Program-made: the position numbers and the translations under genes | Assembly: GCF_021568705.1 (NCBI RefSeq) | Contig: NZ_JAKGTH010000006.1 | Coordinates: 124,001 to 188,000 of the forward strand | From: Gillisia lutea | Lineage (GTDB): Bacteria > Bacteroidota > Bacteroidia > Flavobacteriales > Flavobacteriaceae | Reading direction: 5' to 3' | DNA: 64,000 bases | The notes under the pieces: model-generated | What the model saw: only the letters and a program-made list of their open reading frames with translations | Database searches by the model: none | What the model was told of the DNA's origin: nothing | Shown here: one piece after another, positions 56,270 to 64,000 of the stretch | Position numbering within the stretch: the stretch's first letter is position 1 | Layout: every line of letters begins with the position of its first letter

Positions 56270-56920
56270 ATGGTTTATTTAAAGAAGATTTCAGGATTAG
56301 GCAATGTGTTATACCCTTCTCTTCTGTGGAATTTACCAAATCATAAAAAGACCATTTATCTCACTTTTGATGATGGCCCTATTCCGGAAATAACAGATTG
56401 GGTTTTGGCCTGCTTGAAACAATATCAGGCCAAAGCTACCTTCTTTTGCGTTGGAGAAAATATTAGTAAACACCCAGATATCTTCAATAATATTATATCC
56501 GAAGGACATACCATAGGAAATCACACTTTTAATCACCTTAATGGCTGGAAGACAAATACTCCAGATTATCTAGAGAATGTGCGGAAGACAGAAGATGTTA
56601 TCTCCAAAAACATAGAGAATCCAAACAATTCAGCTTTTAAAAAGAAGCTTTTTCGCCCACCATATGGAAAGATAAAGCCTTCACAAATTAAAAAACTTCA
56701 ACAATTAGACTACCAAATAGTGATGTGGGAAGTTATTAGTGGAGATTTTGACCCCGAACTAAGCTGGGAAATTTGTTATAACACTGTAATTAAAAACACC
56801 ACAGAGGGCGGAATTATAGTTTTCCATGACAGCAAAAAGGCCTTTGATAAACTAAAACTTCTTGTACCAAAGATCCTAAAATATTATCACGAGAAAGGCT
56901 TTGAGTTCAAAGCGCTTTAA
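56270..56920 (+). CDS. Polysaccharide deacetylase (NodB domain)
   Basis: A 216-residue protein with the NodB motifs: TFDDGP (catalytic D34 and metal-binding D35), the metal-binding histidines in HTIGNHTFNH (H85, H89), RPPYG and the late motif GIIVFHDS. No clear signal peptide, although the first ~25 residues are hydrophobic enough to associate with the membrane. It removes acetyl groups from N-acetylated sugars, with substrate unknown. It probably forms an operon with the DUF2723 gene and overlaps the cysteine-less thioredoxin gene by 4 bp tail to tail. Confidence 0.93.
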   Translation: MVYLKKISGLGNVLYPSLLWNLPNHKKTIYLTFDDGPIPEITDWVLACLKQYQAKATFFCVGENISKHPDIFNNIISEGHTIGNHTFNHLNGWKTNTPDYLENVRKTEDVISKNIENPNNSAFKKKLFRPPYGKIKPSQIKKLQQLDYQIVMWEVISGDFDPELSWEICYNTVIKNTTEGGIIVFHDSKKAFDKLKLLVPKILKYYHEKGFEFKAL

Positions 56921-57213
56921 ATATATTCTTTAAGAATCCCAATAAGAGTGTTGGCATCCTGCTCTCCACTTTGTCTCCACTTCATTTCACCATCTTTATA
57001 GATCATTAACGTAGGAAGCGCCTTTACACGAAGAGCCTCAGCAAGCATTGTATTCTTATCGACATCGATCTTGATAATCTTTGCCTTATCCCCCAGAGCT
57101 GCAGCTACATCCCTTAAAACCGGGTGCAAGAGGTTAGAAGCTTCATTCCATTCGGTATAAAAATCTAGCAGCACCGGAATGTTTAAATCTATTAATTCAC
57201 CAAATTTTGACAT
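56917..57213 (-). CDS. Thioredoxin-fold protein lacking the active-site cysteines
   Basis: A 98-residue protein clearly homologous to the thioredoxin at 49260 (shared DVDKN, PTLM, WRQSG), with the cis-proline kept (P67). At the active site WCGPC is replaced by WNEAS (residues 22-26), and there is no cysteine anywhere. It cannot perform dithiol exchange; a chaperone or binding role, as in other redox-dead thioredoxins, is possible. A -7 box lies at 57270-57277. It is convergent with the deacetylase gene. Confidence 0.88.
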   Translation of the reverse strand: MSKFGELIDLNIPVLLDFYTEWNEASNLLHPVLRDVAAALGDKAKIIKIDVDKNTMLAEALRVKALPTLMIYKDGEMKWRQSGEQDANTLIGILKEYI

Positions 57214-57269
57214 AAATTAAAAGCTAATTTTGATTTGATTTAAATACCTTTTTCAATAATTAATAACAT

Positions 57270-57277
57270 CAAATATA
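57270..57277 (-). promoter_or_regulatory. Putative promoter -7 box for the cysteine-less thioredoxin
   Basis: TATATTTG on the minus strand matches TAnnTTTG, 57 bp before the start codon. No -33 element at the usual distance. Confidence 0.35.
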
Positions 57278-57291
57278 CTAATTTCTCTGAA

Positions 57292-58518
57292 CTAAGCGGG
57301 TTTCGGGCCCTTTCGCAATTCAATAACCGTAATCTCTGGCCAAATTCCAACTCTACCCGGATAGGCCAAATATCCGAATCCACGATTCACATTAATATGT
57401 CGACCAAATTCCTGATAAATTCCTGCCCAGTTCTCATATCTATACTGCACGGGACTCCATCTAAACCAACCCGGAATTTCAATTCCGAATTGCATTCCAT
57501 GCGTATGACCACTTAAGGTAAGATGATAATTGTTAGCATCTGATTTTATCTTTTCTTGCCAATAAGACGGATCATGGCTCATTAGTACTTTAAATTCCTC
57601 TGCAGCAAGTCCTTTTCCTGCAAGATCGAGATCACCCTTTTTCTTAAAACCACCTGCTCCCCAATTTTCTACTCCTACTAATGCTATTCGTTGTCCATCT
57701 TTTCCTAGGAATCTATGCTCATTTAACAACAGGTTCCAGCCCATATCGGCATGAACATTTTTTAGATCATTTAGATTAGCTAATCTCGCAGCATCACTCT
57801 CCCACTCTACATAATCGCCATAATCATGATTTCCTAATACCGAGAACACACCATCTTTAGCAGATATTTTTGAAAAGGTACTTTTCCACACATCCATTTC
57901 CGTAGCCTTATTATTTACAAGATCCCCGGTAAAGAGTACCACATCACTCTCCTGCTCATTTATAAGATCGACCCCATATTCAATTTTCTCCTTATTATCG
58001 AAACTACCACTATGTATATCGCTAATTTGAGTGAGCCTATATCCATCAAAAGCATCCGGAAGATCTTCAAAATAGAGACTATATTTTAATACTTTATAGT
58101 TGTATTTCCCCCAATACATTCCATACAATAATGAAGCAAAAGGGATAGCCGCGATACCTAAAGCCAGCTGACTCAGGAATTTTCTTCTCTCGGGCATTAC
58201 AAAGGAGGAAGAAGGAGTAAATATTTTATGGTAGGTGGCGGCTAAAATTCTAAAAATATCTTCCCCAAATAATAGTAACGTAAGAATAATTTTTCCAACC
58301 ATAAACGCCAGCACTAAGCCTATAGCGTATGCTCTCCCACCGGAAAATCCACCGGCAGGATTAGGTTGATTAAATTGAAAAATGAAATTAGCAAGTACTA
58401 TTAAGGAGACAACTATAAAGGAAATGTGAATCCAGTTGTTTTTAGTTAAGGTTTTAACTGCCTGAAAAGCGTAAATATCTATTACAATATAGAAACAAAT
58501 AAATATAAGCCAGCGCAT
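57292..58518 (-). CDS. Membrane-anchored metallophosphoesterase (YkuE/UshA-like)
   Basis: A 408-residue protein with four membrane helices in the first ~145 residues and then a calcineurin-like phosphoesterase domain: QISDIHSGSF, FTGDLVNN, VLGNHDYGD, LMSHDPSYW and LSGHTHGMQFG supply all metal ligands. This matches the YaeI/YkuE group of membrane-linked phosphoesterases, some of which act on UDP-diacylglucosamine or related lipids. The substrate here is unknown. It is divergent from the sugar transporter gene. Confidence 0.92.
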   Translation of the reverse strand: MRWLIFICFYIVIDIYAFQAVKTLTKNNWIHISFIVVSLIVLANFIFQFNQPNPAGGFSGGRAYAIGLVLAFMVGKIILTLLLFGEDIFRILAATYHKIFTPSSSFVMPERRKFLSQLALGIAAIPFASLLYGMYWGKYNYKVLKYSLYFEDLPDAFDGYRLTQISDIHSGSFDNKEKIEYGVDLINEQESDVVLFTGDLVNNKATEMDVWKSTFSKISAKDGVFSVLGNHDYGDYVEWESDAARLANLNDLKNVHADMGWNLLLNEHRFLGKDGQRIALVGVENWGAGGFKKKGDLDLAGKGLAAEEFKVLMSHDPSYWQEKIKSDANNYHLTLSGHTHGMQFGIEIPGWFRWSPVQYRYENWAGIYQEFGRHINVNRGFGYLAYPGRVGIWPEITVIELRKGPKPA

Positions 58519-58735
58519 GATTTTAACAATTTGCAGCGAAGATACTTTTATTCAATATGTTAAAAGTTAAATTTTAAGTTACTTTAACGTATTAATATGT
58601 AATAAATTTCAAACAGGACATCCTATCCCCTATTAAACACACTTAAAAAGCAGCTTAATTTTTAGTTTTATATTTAAGCATTTGAAATTATACCATATAA
58701 CAATTTACATCGACACACCACCACTTACCATTCCT

Positions 58736-60046
58736 ATGAACCAGAAAAAAACCTATCGCACCGCTTTCATATTTCTAACCATCCTATTTTTCTTATGGGG
58801 TTTCATAACTGTTCTTGTAGACTCTCTAATTCCTAGACTAAGAGAGGTTTTTACGCTTACTTACTTTCAGGCAGGAATGGTTCAGTTTGCATTTTTCGGA
58901 GCATATTTTGTACTTTCAATTCCGGCAGGTTATTTACTTTCAAAAATTGGATATAAAAAAGGAATCATTTTAGGACTTACTACTATGGCCCTTGGATGCC
59001 TCTTATTTTATCCCGCTGCCTCCTATCGCATTTTCGGAATATTCATGCTGGGTTATTTCATTCTGGCGGGAGGAATAACTATTCTGCAGGTTGCCGCAAA
59101 CCCATATGTCACCATCTTAGGACCTGAAAAAACTGCATCAAGTAGATTGAATCTTTCGCAGGCTTTCAATTCATTAGGAACTGCTATAGCTCCAGCCATT
59201 GGAGCGCTATTCATATTAAATGATAAAGTTAAGAGCACAGAAGAAATTGATCTATTAGATGAACTACAACAAACGGCATACTATCTATCTGAAGCCGCCG
59301 CTGTTCAAAAACCATTTTTAGGTATCGCAGCTTTTATAGGGCTTATCGTATTGGTTTTCCTATTTGTAAAACTTCCAAAAATTGGAGATAAAGAAGCTTC
59401 AAATAATTACACACAAGTGCTCAAGAACAAAAATTTGATCTTAGGCGCAATAGGGATTTTCTTTTATGTAGGAGCCGAAGTGGCATTAGGTAGCTATATG
59501 GTAAATTACTTCTTGAGTTTGGATCTGGCAGTTATAATTAGAGAAACACCTTTTATGAGAACCTTAGCGGAATGGGTTTTAACAGCGGGGGTTACCACTT
59601 CCAGTGATATGGCTGTAGTAGGCGTTTTTGTAAGTTTTTATTGGACTGGAGCCATGATTGGGAGGTTTATTGGTTCCTATTTAACAAAAATCCTAAACCC
59701 TGCAGTGGTACTTAGCGTGTTTGCCGGTTTAGCAATTGTTATGATCTTGATTTCTAATTTCTCTGTAGGGCTTATCGCTATGTGGACAATAATCTCGGTA
59801 GGGCTTTTCAACTCCATCATGTTCCCTACCATTTTCAGCCTTGCACTCGATGGTTTGGGAGAAAACAAACCTCAAGGTTCCGGTATATTGTGCACCATGA
59901 TAGTGGGTGGAGCTTTAATCCCGCCGGCTTTTGGATATCTAACCGACGGATATGGTTTTAACGTTGCTTTATTCCTAGTTATGGCTTGCTATCTATATAT
60001 TTTATACTACGGTTTTCGTAATAAAAAACGCCAGGTTCTTTTATAA
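58736..60046 (+). CDS. Sugar MFS transporter, FucP/glucose-galactose type
   Basis: From the ATG at 58736 the protein has 436 residues and 12 membrane helices. The frame can be extended to a TTG at 58682, but the added 18 residues (KLYHITIYIDTPP) are not conserved-looking. The FucP-type features are FLWGFITVLVDSLIPRLRE, GYKKGIILGL, QVAANPYVTILGPEKTASSRLNLSQAFNSLG (as two motifs) and FPTIFSLALDGLG. It probably imports a hexose or fucose with protons. It stands alone before polA. Confidence 0.92.
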   Translation: MNQKKTYRTAFIFLTILFFLWGFITVLVDSLIPRLREVFTLTYFQAGMVQFAFFGAYFVLSIPAGYLLSKIGYKKGIILGLTTMALGCLLFYPAASYRIFGIFMLGYFILAGGITILQVAANPYVTILGPEKTASSRLNLSQAFNSLGTAIAPAIGALFILNDKVKSTEEIDLLDELQQTAYYLSEAAAVQKPFLGIAAFIGLIVLVFLFVKLPKIGDKEASNNYTQVLKNKNLILGAIGIFFYVGAEVALGSYMVNYFLSLDLAVIIRETPFMRTLAEWVLTAGVTTSSDMAVVGVFVSFYWTGAMIGRFIGSYLTKILNPAVVLSVFAGLAIVMILISNFSVGLIAMWTIISVGLFNSIMFPTIFSLALDGLGENKPQGSGILCTMIVGGALIPPAFGYLTDGYGFNVALFLVMACYLYILYYGFRNKKRQVLL

Positions 60047-60097
60047 ATTCTAAAAATCCACCATAAAAATATCAGGGGCCTCCACTCTTTATGCTAA

Positions 60098-60105
60098 TAA
60101 CTTTG
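60098..60105 (+). promoter_or_regulatory. Putative promoter -7 box for polA
   Basis: TAACTTTG matches TAnnTTTG, 30 bp before the polA ATG. The -33 position is GC-rich and does not match. Confidence 0.4.
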
Positions 60106-60135
60106 TAGTTTTGAACTTCAACTTAATTATTACCC

Positions 60136-62964
60136 ATGGCTGAACAAAAACGCTTATTTCTCCTTGATGCATACGCCTTGATATTTAGAGGTTATTACGC
60201 TTTTATAAAAAATCCCAGAATCAACTCAAAAGGTTTAGATACTTCAGCCATTATGGGCTTTACTAATTCGCTTTTTGATGTAATTAGAAGAGAGAAGCCC
60301 GATCATTTAGCTGTGTGTTTTGATAAAGATGGAAGTCATGAGCGCACAGAAATGTATGCCGATTATAAAGCAAATAGAGATGCAACTCCCGAACCTATAA
60401 AAATCTCCATTCCATATATTAAAGACATACTTACAGCCATGCATATTCCCGTGGTAGAATTACCGGGGTGTGAGGCTGATGATGTTATTGGAACCTTAGC
60501 TAAACAGGCTGAAAAAGAAGGCTATCAAACCTTCATGGTTACTCCAGATAAAGATTTCGCTCAGTTAGTATCTGAAAATATTTTCATGTATCGTCCAGCC
60601 AGAATGGGTAACGGGATTGAGATCTTAGGCATCCCCGAAGTAAAGGAAAAATTTGGAGTGGAACGCCCGGAACAGGTGATAGATTTCCTTGGAATGATGG
60701 GTGATGCTTCTGATAATATCCCGGGACTTCCCGGAGTTGGCGAAAAAACAGCCAAGAAATTTCTTGCTGAATTTGGCAGCATGGAAGCACTTTTAGCAAA
60801 TACCGACAAGCTAAAAGGGAAAATGAAAGAGAAGATCATTGAAAACGCTGAGTTAGGAATACTTTCCAAGAAATTAGCTACTATCCTTACAGATTGTGCT
60901 GTTCAATTTGATGCTAAAGACTATGAACTCTCGAAACCTGATGGCGATAAAGTTCAGGAACTGTTTGAAGAATTAGAATTCAGAAGATTAAAAGATCAGT
61001 TTTTAAAATTATTTTCTGGAGAAGAGACCAGCTCTCCAACTCCTATTAGTAGTACTCCAACCGCAAAAGCTCAGGCATCTACTGCGGGCGCAGGGCAATT
61101 CTCTTTATTTGGAGGTGGTGAAGAAAATAAGATAGAAGCTACTACCAGCAGAAAATCTTTAGAGAACACCTCCCATGTATATCAAAGTATTGAAGGAGGT
61201 ATGGCCATGCAATTATTTCTTTCAAATTTATTGAAACAAAAAAGTGTTTGCTTTGATACTGAAACCACCAGTCTAAATCCTCTCGAAGCAAAATTGGTAG
61301 GAATTGCATTTTCATGGGAAGCGGGAAAAGGATTCTACTTACCCTTTCCGGAAGAAGATGATAAGGCTCAGGAATTAATTGAAAAAATTCGTCCTTTCTT
61401 TGAAGATAAAGAGATCGAAAAGATTGGTCAGAATTTAAAATACGATATTAAAGTATTAGCCAAATATAATGTTCATATTAAAGGACCTCTTTTCGACACC
61501 ATGATCGCTCATTATCTTATCAACCCAGACATGAGACATAACATGGATGTACTGGCAGAAACCTATCTCAACTACACCCCTCAATCCATTACCGAATTAA
61601 TAGGTAAAAAAGGAAAGAATCAGGGAAATATGAGAGATGTGCCTTTAGAAAAACAGACCGAATATGCTGCAGAAGATGCCGATATCACCTTTCAACTAAA
61701 ACAGCATTTTGAACCCGAACTTAAAGAAGCTAATACTGAAAAATTATTTCACGATATTGAAATTCCTTTAGTAGAAGTACTTGCCGATATGGAATTAGAA
61801 GGCATCAAATTAGATGAAGGCTTTTTAAAATCTCTTTCAGCAGATCTGGAAAAGGATATCAAAGAACTGGAGGAAAAGATATATAAAGAAGCCGGGGAAG
61901 AATTCAATATTGGGTCGCCAAAGCAATTAGGAGTGATCCTTTTTGAAAAACTGGCATTGGTTAAAAAACCAAAAAAGACCAAGACCGGCCAGTATTCTAC
62001 AGGAGAAGATGTGTTATCTAACCTTGCTCACGAACATGAAATCGTGAGATGCGTTTTAGATTATCGCGGATTGGTAAAATTAAAGAATACCTATATAGAT
62101 GCTCTTCCAACACAGGTAGAGAAAACCACTGGAAGAGTACATACCGATTATATGCAGACGGTTGCTGCTACCGGAAGATTGAGTTCTAACAATCCAAACC
62201 TTCAAAACATTCCAATTAGAACTGAAAGAGGAAGGCAAGTAAGAAAAGCTTTTGTGCCAAGAAATGAAGATTACATATTATTGGCCGCCGATTATTCTCA
62301 AATTGAATTAAGAATTATTGCGGCATTAAGCAAGGAAGAGAATATGATAAAAGCCTTTCAAGATGGTAAAGATATTCATGCCTCTACCGCTGCAAAAGTA
62401 TTTAATGTACCTTTAGAAGAAGTCACCCGAGAGCAAAGAAGCAATGCCAAAACAGTTAATTTTGGGATTATATATGGAGTTTCCGCATTTGGTTTAAGCA
62501 ACCAGACCGACCTTTCCAGAGCAGAATCTAAAGACCTTATCGATACCTATTATAAGACCTACCCTAAACTAAGAGATTATATAAACGAGCAAATAGACTT
62601 TGCGCGAGAGCACGGATATGTACAAACAGTGCTGGGAAGACGCAGATATTTAAAGGATATCAATTCACAAAATGCGGTTGTAAGAGGTGCTGCCGAAAGA
62701 AATGCCGTGAACGCTCCCATTCAGGGAAGTGCTGCCGATATTATAAAATTGGCAATGATTAATATTCATAAGAAATTAAAAGAAAGAAATTACAAAACGA
62801 AAATGCTTCTTCAGGTACATGATGAACTGGTATTTGATGCGTATAAAGAAGAGCTGTCAGAAGTAAAGAAACTGATAAAAACAGAGATGGAGAACGCTTT
62901 TAAACTGGAAGTTCCCTTGGATGTAGAATTAGGTGAAGGTCAAAATTGGCTGGAAGCTCATTAA
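60136..62964 (+). CDS. polA: DNA polymerase I
   Basis: A 942-residue enzyme with all three activities visible. The 5' nuclease occupies about 1-290 (LLDAYALIFRGYY, VTPDKDFAQLV, LPGVGEKTA). A Ser/Thr/Pro-rich linker follows (about 295-345). The 3'-5' exonuclease has its first acidic motif intact (FDTETTSLNP) and later YAAEDADITF. The polymerase domain has motif A DYSQIELR, motif B RSNAKTVNFGIIYG and motif C VHDELVFD. It fills gaps in repair and Okazaki processing. A strong terminator follows. Confidence 0.98.
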   Translation: MAEQKRLFLLDAYALIFRGYYAFIKNPRINSKGLDTSAIMGFTNSLFDVIRREKPDHLAVCFDKDGSHERTEMYADYKANRDATPEPIKISIPYIKDILTAMHIPVVELPGCEADDVIGTLAKQAEKEGYQTFMVTPDKDFAQLVSENIFMYRPARMGNGIEILGIPEVKEKFGVERPEQVIDFLGMMGDASDNIPGLPGVGEKTAKKFLAEFGSMEALLANTDKLKGKMKEKIIENAELGILSKKLATILTDCAVQFDAKDYELSKPDGDKVQELFEELEFRRLKDQFLKLFSGEETSSPTPISSTPTAKAQASTAGAGQFSLFGGGEENKIEATTSRKSLENTSHVYQSIEGGMAMQLFLSNLLKQKSVCFDTETTSLNPLEAKLVGIAFSWEAGKGFYLPFPEEDDKAQELIEKIRPFFEDKEIEKIGQNLKYDIKVLAKYNVHIKGPLFDTMIAHYLINPDMRHNMDVLAETYLNYTPQSITELIGKKGKNQGNMRDVPLEKQTEYAAEDADITFQLKQHFEPELKEANTEKLFHDIEIPLVEVLADMELEGIKLDEGFLKSLSADLEKDIKELEEKIYKEAGEEFNIGSPKQLGVILFEKLALVKKPKKTKTGQYSTGEDVLSNLAHEHEIVRCVLDYRGLVKLKNTYIDALPTQVEKTTGRVHTDYMQTVAATGRLSSNNPNLQNIPIRTERGRQVRKAFVPRNEDYILLAADYSQIELRIIAALSKEENMIKAFQDGKDIHASTAAKVFNVPLEEVTREQRSNAKTVNFGIIYGVSAFGLSNQTDLSRAESKDLIDTYYKTYPKLRDYINEQIDFAREHGYVQTVLGRRRYLKDINSQNAVVRGAAERNAVNAPIQGSAADIIKLAMINIHKKLKERNYKTKMLLQVHDELVFDAYKEELSEVKKLIKTEMENAFKLEVPLDVELGEGQNWLEAH

Positions 62965-62967
62965 TAA

Positions 62968-62999
62968 AAAAGCCGGTTAAGATATTAACCGGCTTTTTT
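62968..62999. terminator. Bidirectional terminator between polA and the lipoprotein gene
   Basis: The stem AAAAGCCGGTTAA/TTAACCGGCTTTT with loop GATA, flanked by an A-run and a T-run, serves both convergent genes. Confidence 0.9.
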
Positions 63000-63018
63000 A
63001 TTATTTAAAACATCTTAT

Positions 63019-63591
63019 TTACTGCTTCGTATATTCTACAGAAAGGATGTTTATATTGGAAGCAGAAGTATTACCCGGATCATCTACATATGCATTAGAT
63101 TCGGCTTCTGTTATATCAAAACTAAAAGTAGTATTTGTATAAGACAGTGGTTTTCTCTGGCTATAAACCATACCATCAATATTAATATTCAAAATAAGAA
63201 CATTGTCTTCCACATCCCATGTTCCTGAATCCTGACGACCTTCCACACATGTAAATTCATTATTATTTGTCCCGCCATTAAAATCGAGCTTTGCATTGGT
63301 AGTGGTAAATGTCATGTCTTCTCTAAAAACGATTGCCATATTAGAAAAACAAGAAGTTTCAGAAAGTAAGTTATAACTACCTGTATTGTCCTTATTAAGA
63401 TCAACCAGAACATCAGATTGCATTACGCTCAACTTCCATGTTCCATACAATTCCATGGGGGTAATATTTGCTTCTATATTATTGGTGTTAAATGTCTCCA
63501 TTCTAGCATCATCAGTATCTTCCGAGCTACAGGAAAACAAGGTCAAGGAAAGAGAAATAGATAAAAAACAAAACTTTAAAAACTTATTCAT
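63019..63591 (-). CDS. Lipocalin-like lipoprotein of unknown function
   Basis: A 190-residue protein with a lipoprotein signal (lipobox LFSC, C21) and then a Ser/Asp-rich spacer. The mature part begins MELYGTWKLSV and has a series of strands (ILNINIDG, MVYSQRKPLSY), the pattern of the lipocalin-like domains common in Bacteroidota lipoproteins. Two or three further cysteines could form a disulfide. No named family. It is monocistronic, with a -7 box at 63626-63633. Confidence 0.78.
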   Translation of the reverse strand: MNKFLKFCFLSISLSLTLFSCSSEDTDDARMETFNTNNIEANITPMELYGTWKLSVMQSDVLVDLNKDNTGSYNLLSETSCFSNMAIVFREDMTFTTTNAKLDFNGGTNNNEFTCVEGRQDSGTWDVEDNVLILNINIDGMVYSQRKPLSYTNTTFSFDITEAESNAYVDDPGNTSASNINILSVEYTKQ

Positions 63592-63625
63592 AGCTAAATA
63601 ACTTTATATTAGTTTATTAAGGCTG

Positions 63626-63633
63626 CAAATGTA
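63626..63633 (-). promoter_or_regulatory. Putative promoter -7 box for the lipoprotein gene
   Basis: TACATTTG on the minus strand matches TAnnTTTG, 34 bp before the start codon. A -33 element is not evident. Confidence 0.4.
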
Positions 63634-63680
63634 CAGGAAACTTAAAGTAAATTATGACACAATTAACACAAAAAATACTT

Positions 63681-63715
63681 TTTATCGTTAATTATTGTAT
63701 TTTATCGATTAATTA
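63681..63715. repeat. Direct repeat in the lipoprotein-rplM intergenic region
   Basis: TTTATCGTTAATTA (63681-63694) recurs as TTTATCGATTAATTA (63701-63715) with starts 20 bp apart, about two helical turns. It lies between the two divergent promoters. In AT-rich DNA this may be chance. Confidence 0.3.
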
Positions 63716-63834
63716 AACATGTTTTACTTCAGGTTGAAAGAGACAAAACTGTTAAAAACGGCAGTATAACTTCATATAAAGTGAAGGGCTTGACTACCAA
63801 ACATTTCGGCCTAAATAAATTAATGGAACTGCTA

Positions 63835-63865
63835 TTTGCATTATGAATTTATAATTGTACATTTG
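63835..63865 (+). promoter_or_regulatory. Promoter of rplM
   Basis: TTTG (63835-63838) and TACATTTG (63858-63865) are separated by 19 bp, an exact consensus match. The transcript should start near 63872. Confidence 0.65.
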
Positions 63866-63868
63866 CAC

Positions 63869-63901
63869 CCCTGTTTTCCCGATAGAAATGTTGGGGCAGG
63901 G
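63869..63901 (+). promoter_or_regulatory. Hairpin at the 5' end of the rplM transcript (possible ribosomal-protein leader)
   Basis: The outer stem CCCTG/CAGGG encloses an inner CCC/GGG pairing with an asymmetric internal loop. It lies at the predicted transcript start, 35 bp before the rplM start codon. Such leaders often bind the encoded ribosomal protein, but I cannot match this to a named leader. Confidence 0.45.
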
Positions 63902-63936
63902 AATGGAATGTTTAATAACAAGTAAAATTAATTAGT

Positions 63937-64000
63937 GTGGACACATTAAGCTACAAAACAGTATCGGCCAACAAGGCTACCGTGACCAAAGATTGGGTAC
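63937..64000 (+). CDS. rplM: Ribosomal protein L13 (partial, N-terminal 21 residues)
   Basis: The gene starts with GTG at 63937 and runs off the right edge. The visible protein, (M)DTLSYKTVSANKATVTKDWV, is the distinctive Bacteroidota L13 opening. L13 is an early-assembly 50S protein; rpsI (S9) normally follows. The GTG start, a close promoter and a leader hairpin suggest tight control of its synthesis. Confidence 0.92.
   Translation, partial: MDTLSYKTVSANKATVTKDWV

Noticed and set aside
63654-63716. 20-codon frame upstream of rplM
   Set aside because: No ribosome-binding signal, promoter or similarity; it lies in AT-rich repeated sequence.
1-64000. Search for CRISPR arrays, insertion sequences, integrases, prophage genes and toxin-antitoxin pairs
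   Set aside because: No array of spaced repeats, no transposase or integrase motifs and no terminal inverted repeats were seen on either strand. The region next to tRNA-Gln shows no integrase or attachment-site repeat.

Overview
The window is chromosomal DNA from a marine-type member of the Flavobacteriaceae (Bacteroidota). The evidence is a full-length SprA (type IX secretion/gliding), a RemB-like outer-membrane protein, a complete alternative complex III operon (actABCDEF) joined to cytochrome oxidase coxBA, DUF2723 and FucP-type proteins, low GC, almost no Shine-Dalgarno sequences, and many promoters of the Bacteroidota form (TTTG/TTG, about 19 bp, TAnnTTTG). The gene set resembles the Gramella/Christiangramia group, but the species cannot be fixed from the window. 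I see no insertion sequence, prophage, CRISPR array or plasmid feature; this is core chromosome.

Layout. 1-0.9 kb: start of a MacB-type ABC exporter. 1.0-6.2 kb: cytochrome oxidase assembly and accessory subunits (small CxxC membrane protein, DUF420, SCO, a cysteine-less SCO-like protein, subunit IV, two subunit III proteins, heme O synthase). 6.4-10.2 kb: RemB-like protein, TonB, VanZ-like protein and GcvH. 10.2-18 kb: sprA with ruvA. 18-23.7 kb: malic enzyme-PTA fusion, QueG, a cytochrome P450, RuvB. 23.8-35.8 kb: the respiratory operon actABCDEF-coxBA, transcribed from 35.8 down to 23.8 kb. 36-41.1 kb: a SPOR protein and the rimP-nusA-infB operon. 41.3-52.3 kb: a stress/redox neighbourhood (universal stress protein, two YceI-type proteins around a porin-like barrel, an acetyl-CoA hydrolase/transferase, thioredoxin, a small membrane protein, and a response regulator-Crp fusion with its cytosolic PAS histidine kinase). 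52.7 kb: tRNA-Gln(UUG). 53-63.6 kb: DUF2723 protein, polysaccharide deacetylase, a cysteine-less thioredoxin, metallophosphoesterase, sugar MFS transporter, DNA polymerase I, a lipoprotein. 63.9 kb to the end: start of rplM (ribosomal protein L13).

How the genes work together. Alternative complex III oxidises quinol and passes electrons through c hemes to the aa3-type oxidase. Subunits I and II are encoded with ACIII, while subunits III and IV, copper delivery (SCO) and heme O synthesis lie in the 1-6 kb cluster. SprA forms the outer-membrane translocon of the type IX secretion system, and TonB and the RemB-like protein act at the same envelope.

Most interesting points. (i) Two anaerobox-like palindromes (TGAY-N4-GTCA) lie at the same distance (centre about 43 bp upstream of the predicted start of transcription) before the YceI gene at 45.36 kb and the small membrane protein at 49.66 kb, next to a response regulator with a Crp/Fnr output domain; a third copy overlaps the gcvH promoter. 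(ii) A terminator-shaped hairpin with a U-run sits inside the untranslated leader of rimP-nusA-infB, suggesting attenuation. (iii) A TonB C-terminal-like domain is fused to the front of the RemB-like barrel, beside a TonB with visible similarity. (iv) There are cysteine-less look-alikes of SCO and thioredoxin. (v) ActA carries an extra monoheme domain and ActC a helix-hairpin-helix tail. (vi) A hairpin lies at the 5' end of the predicted rplM transcript.
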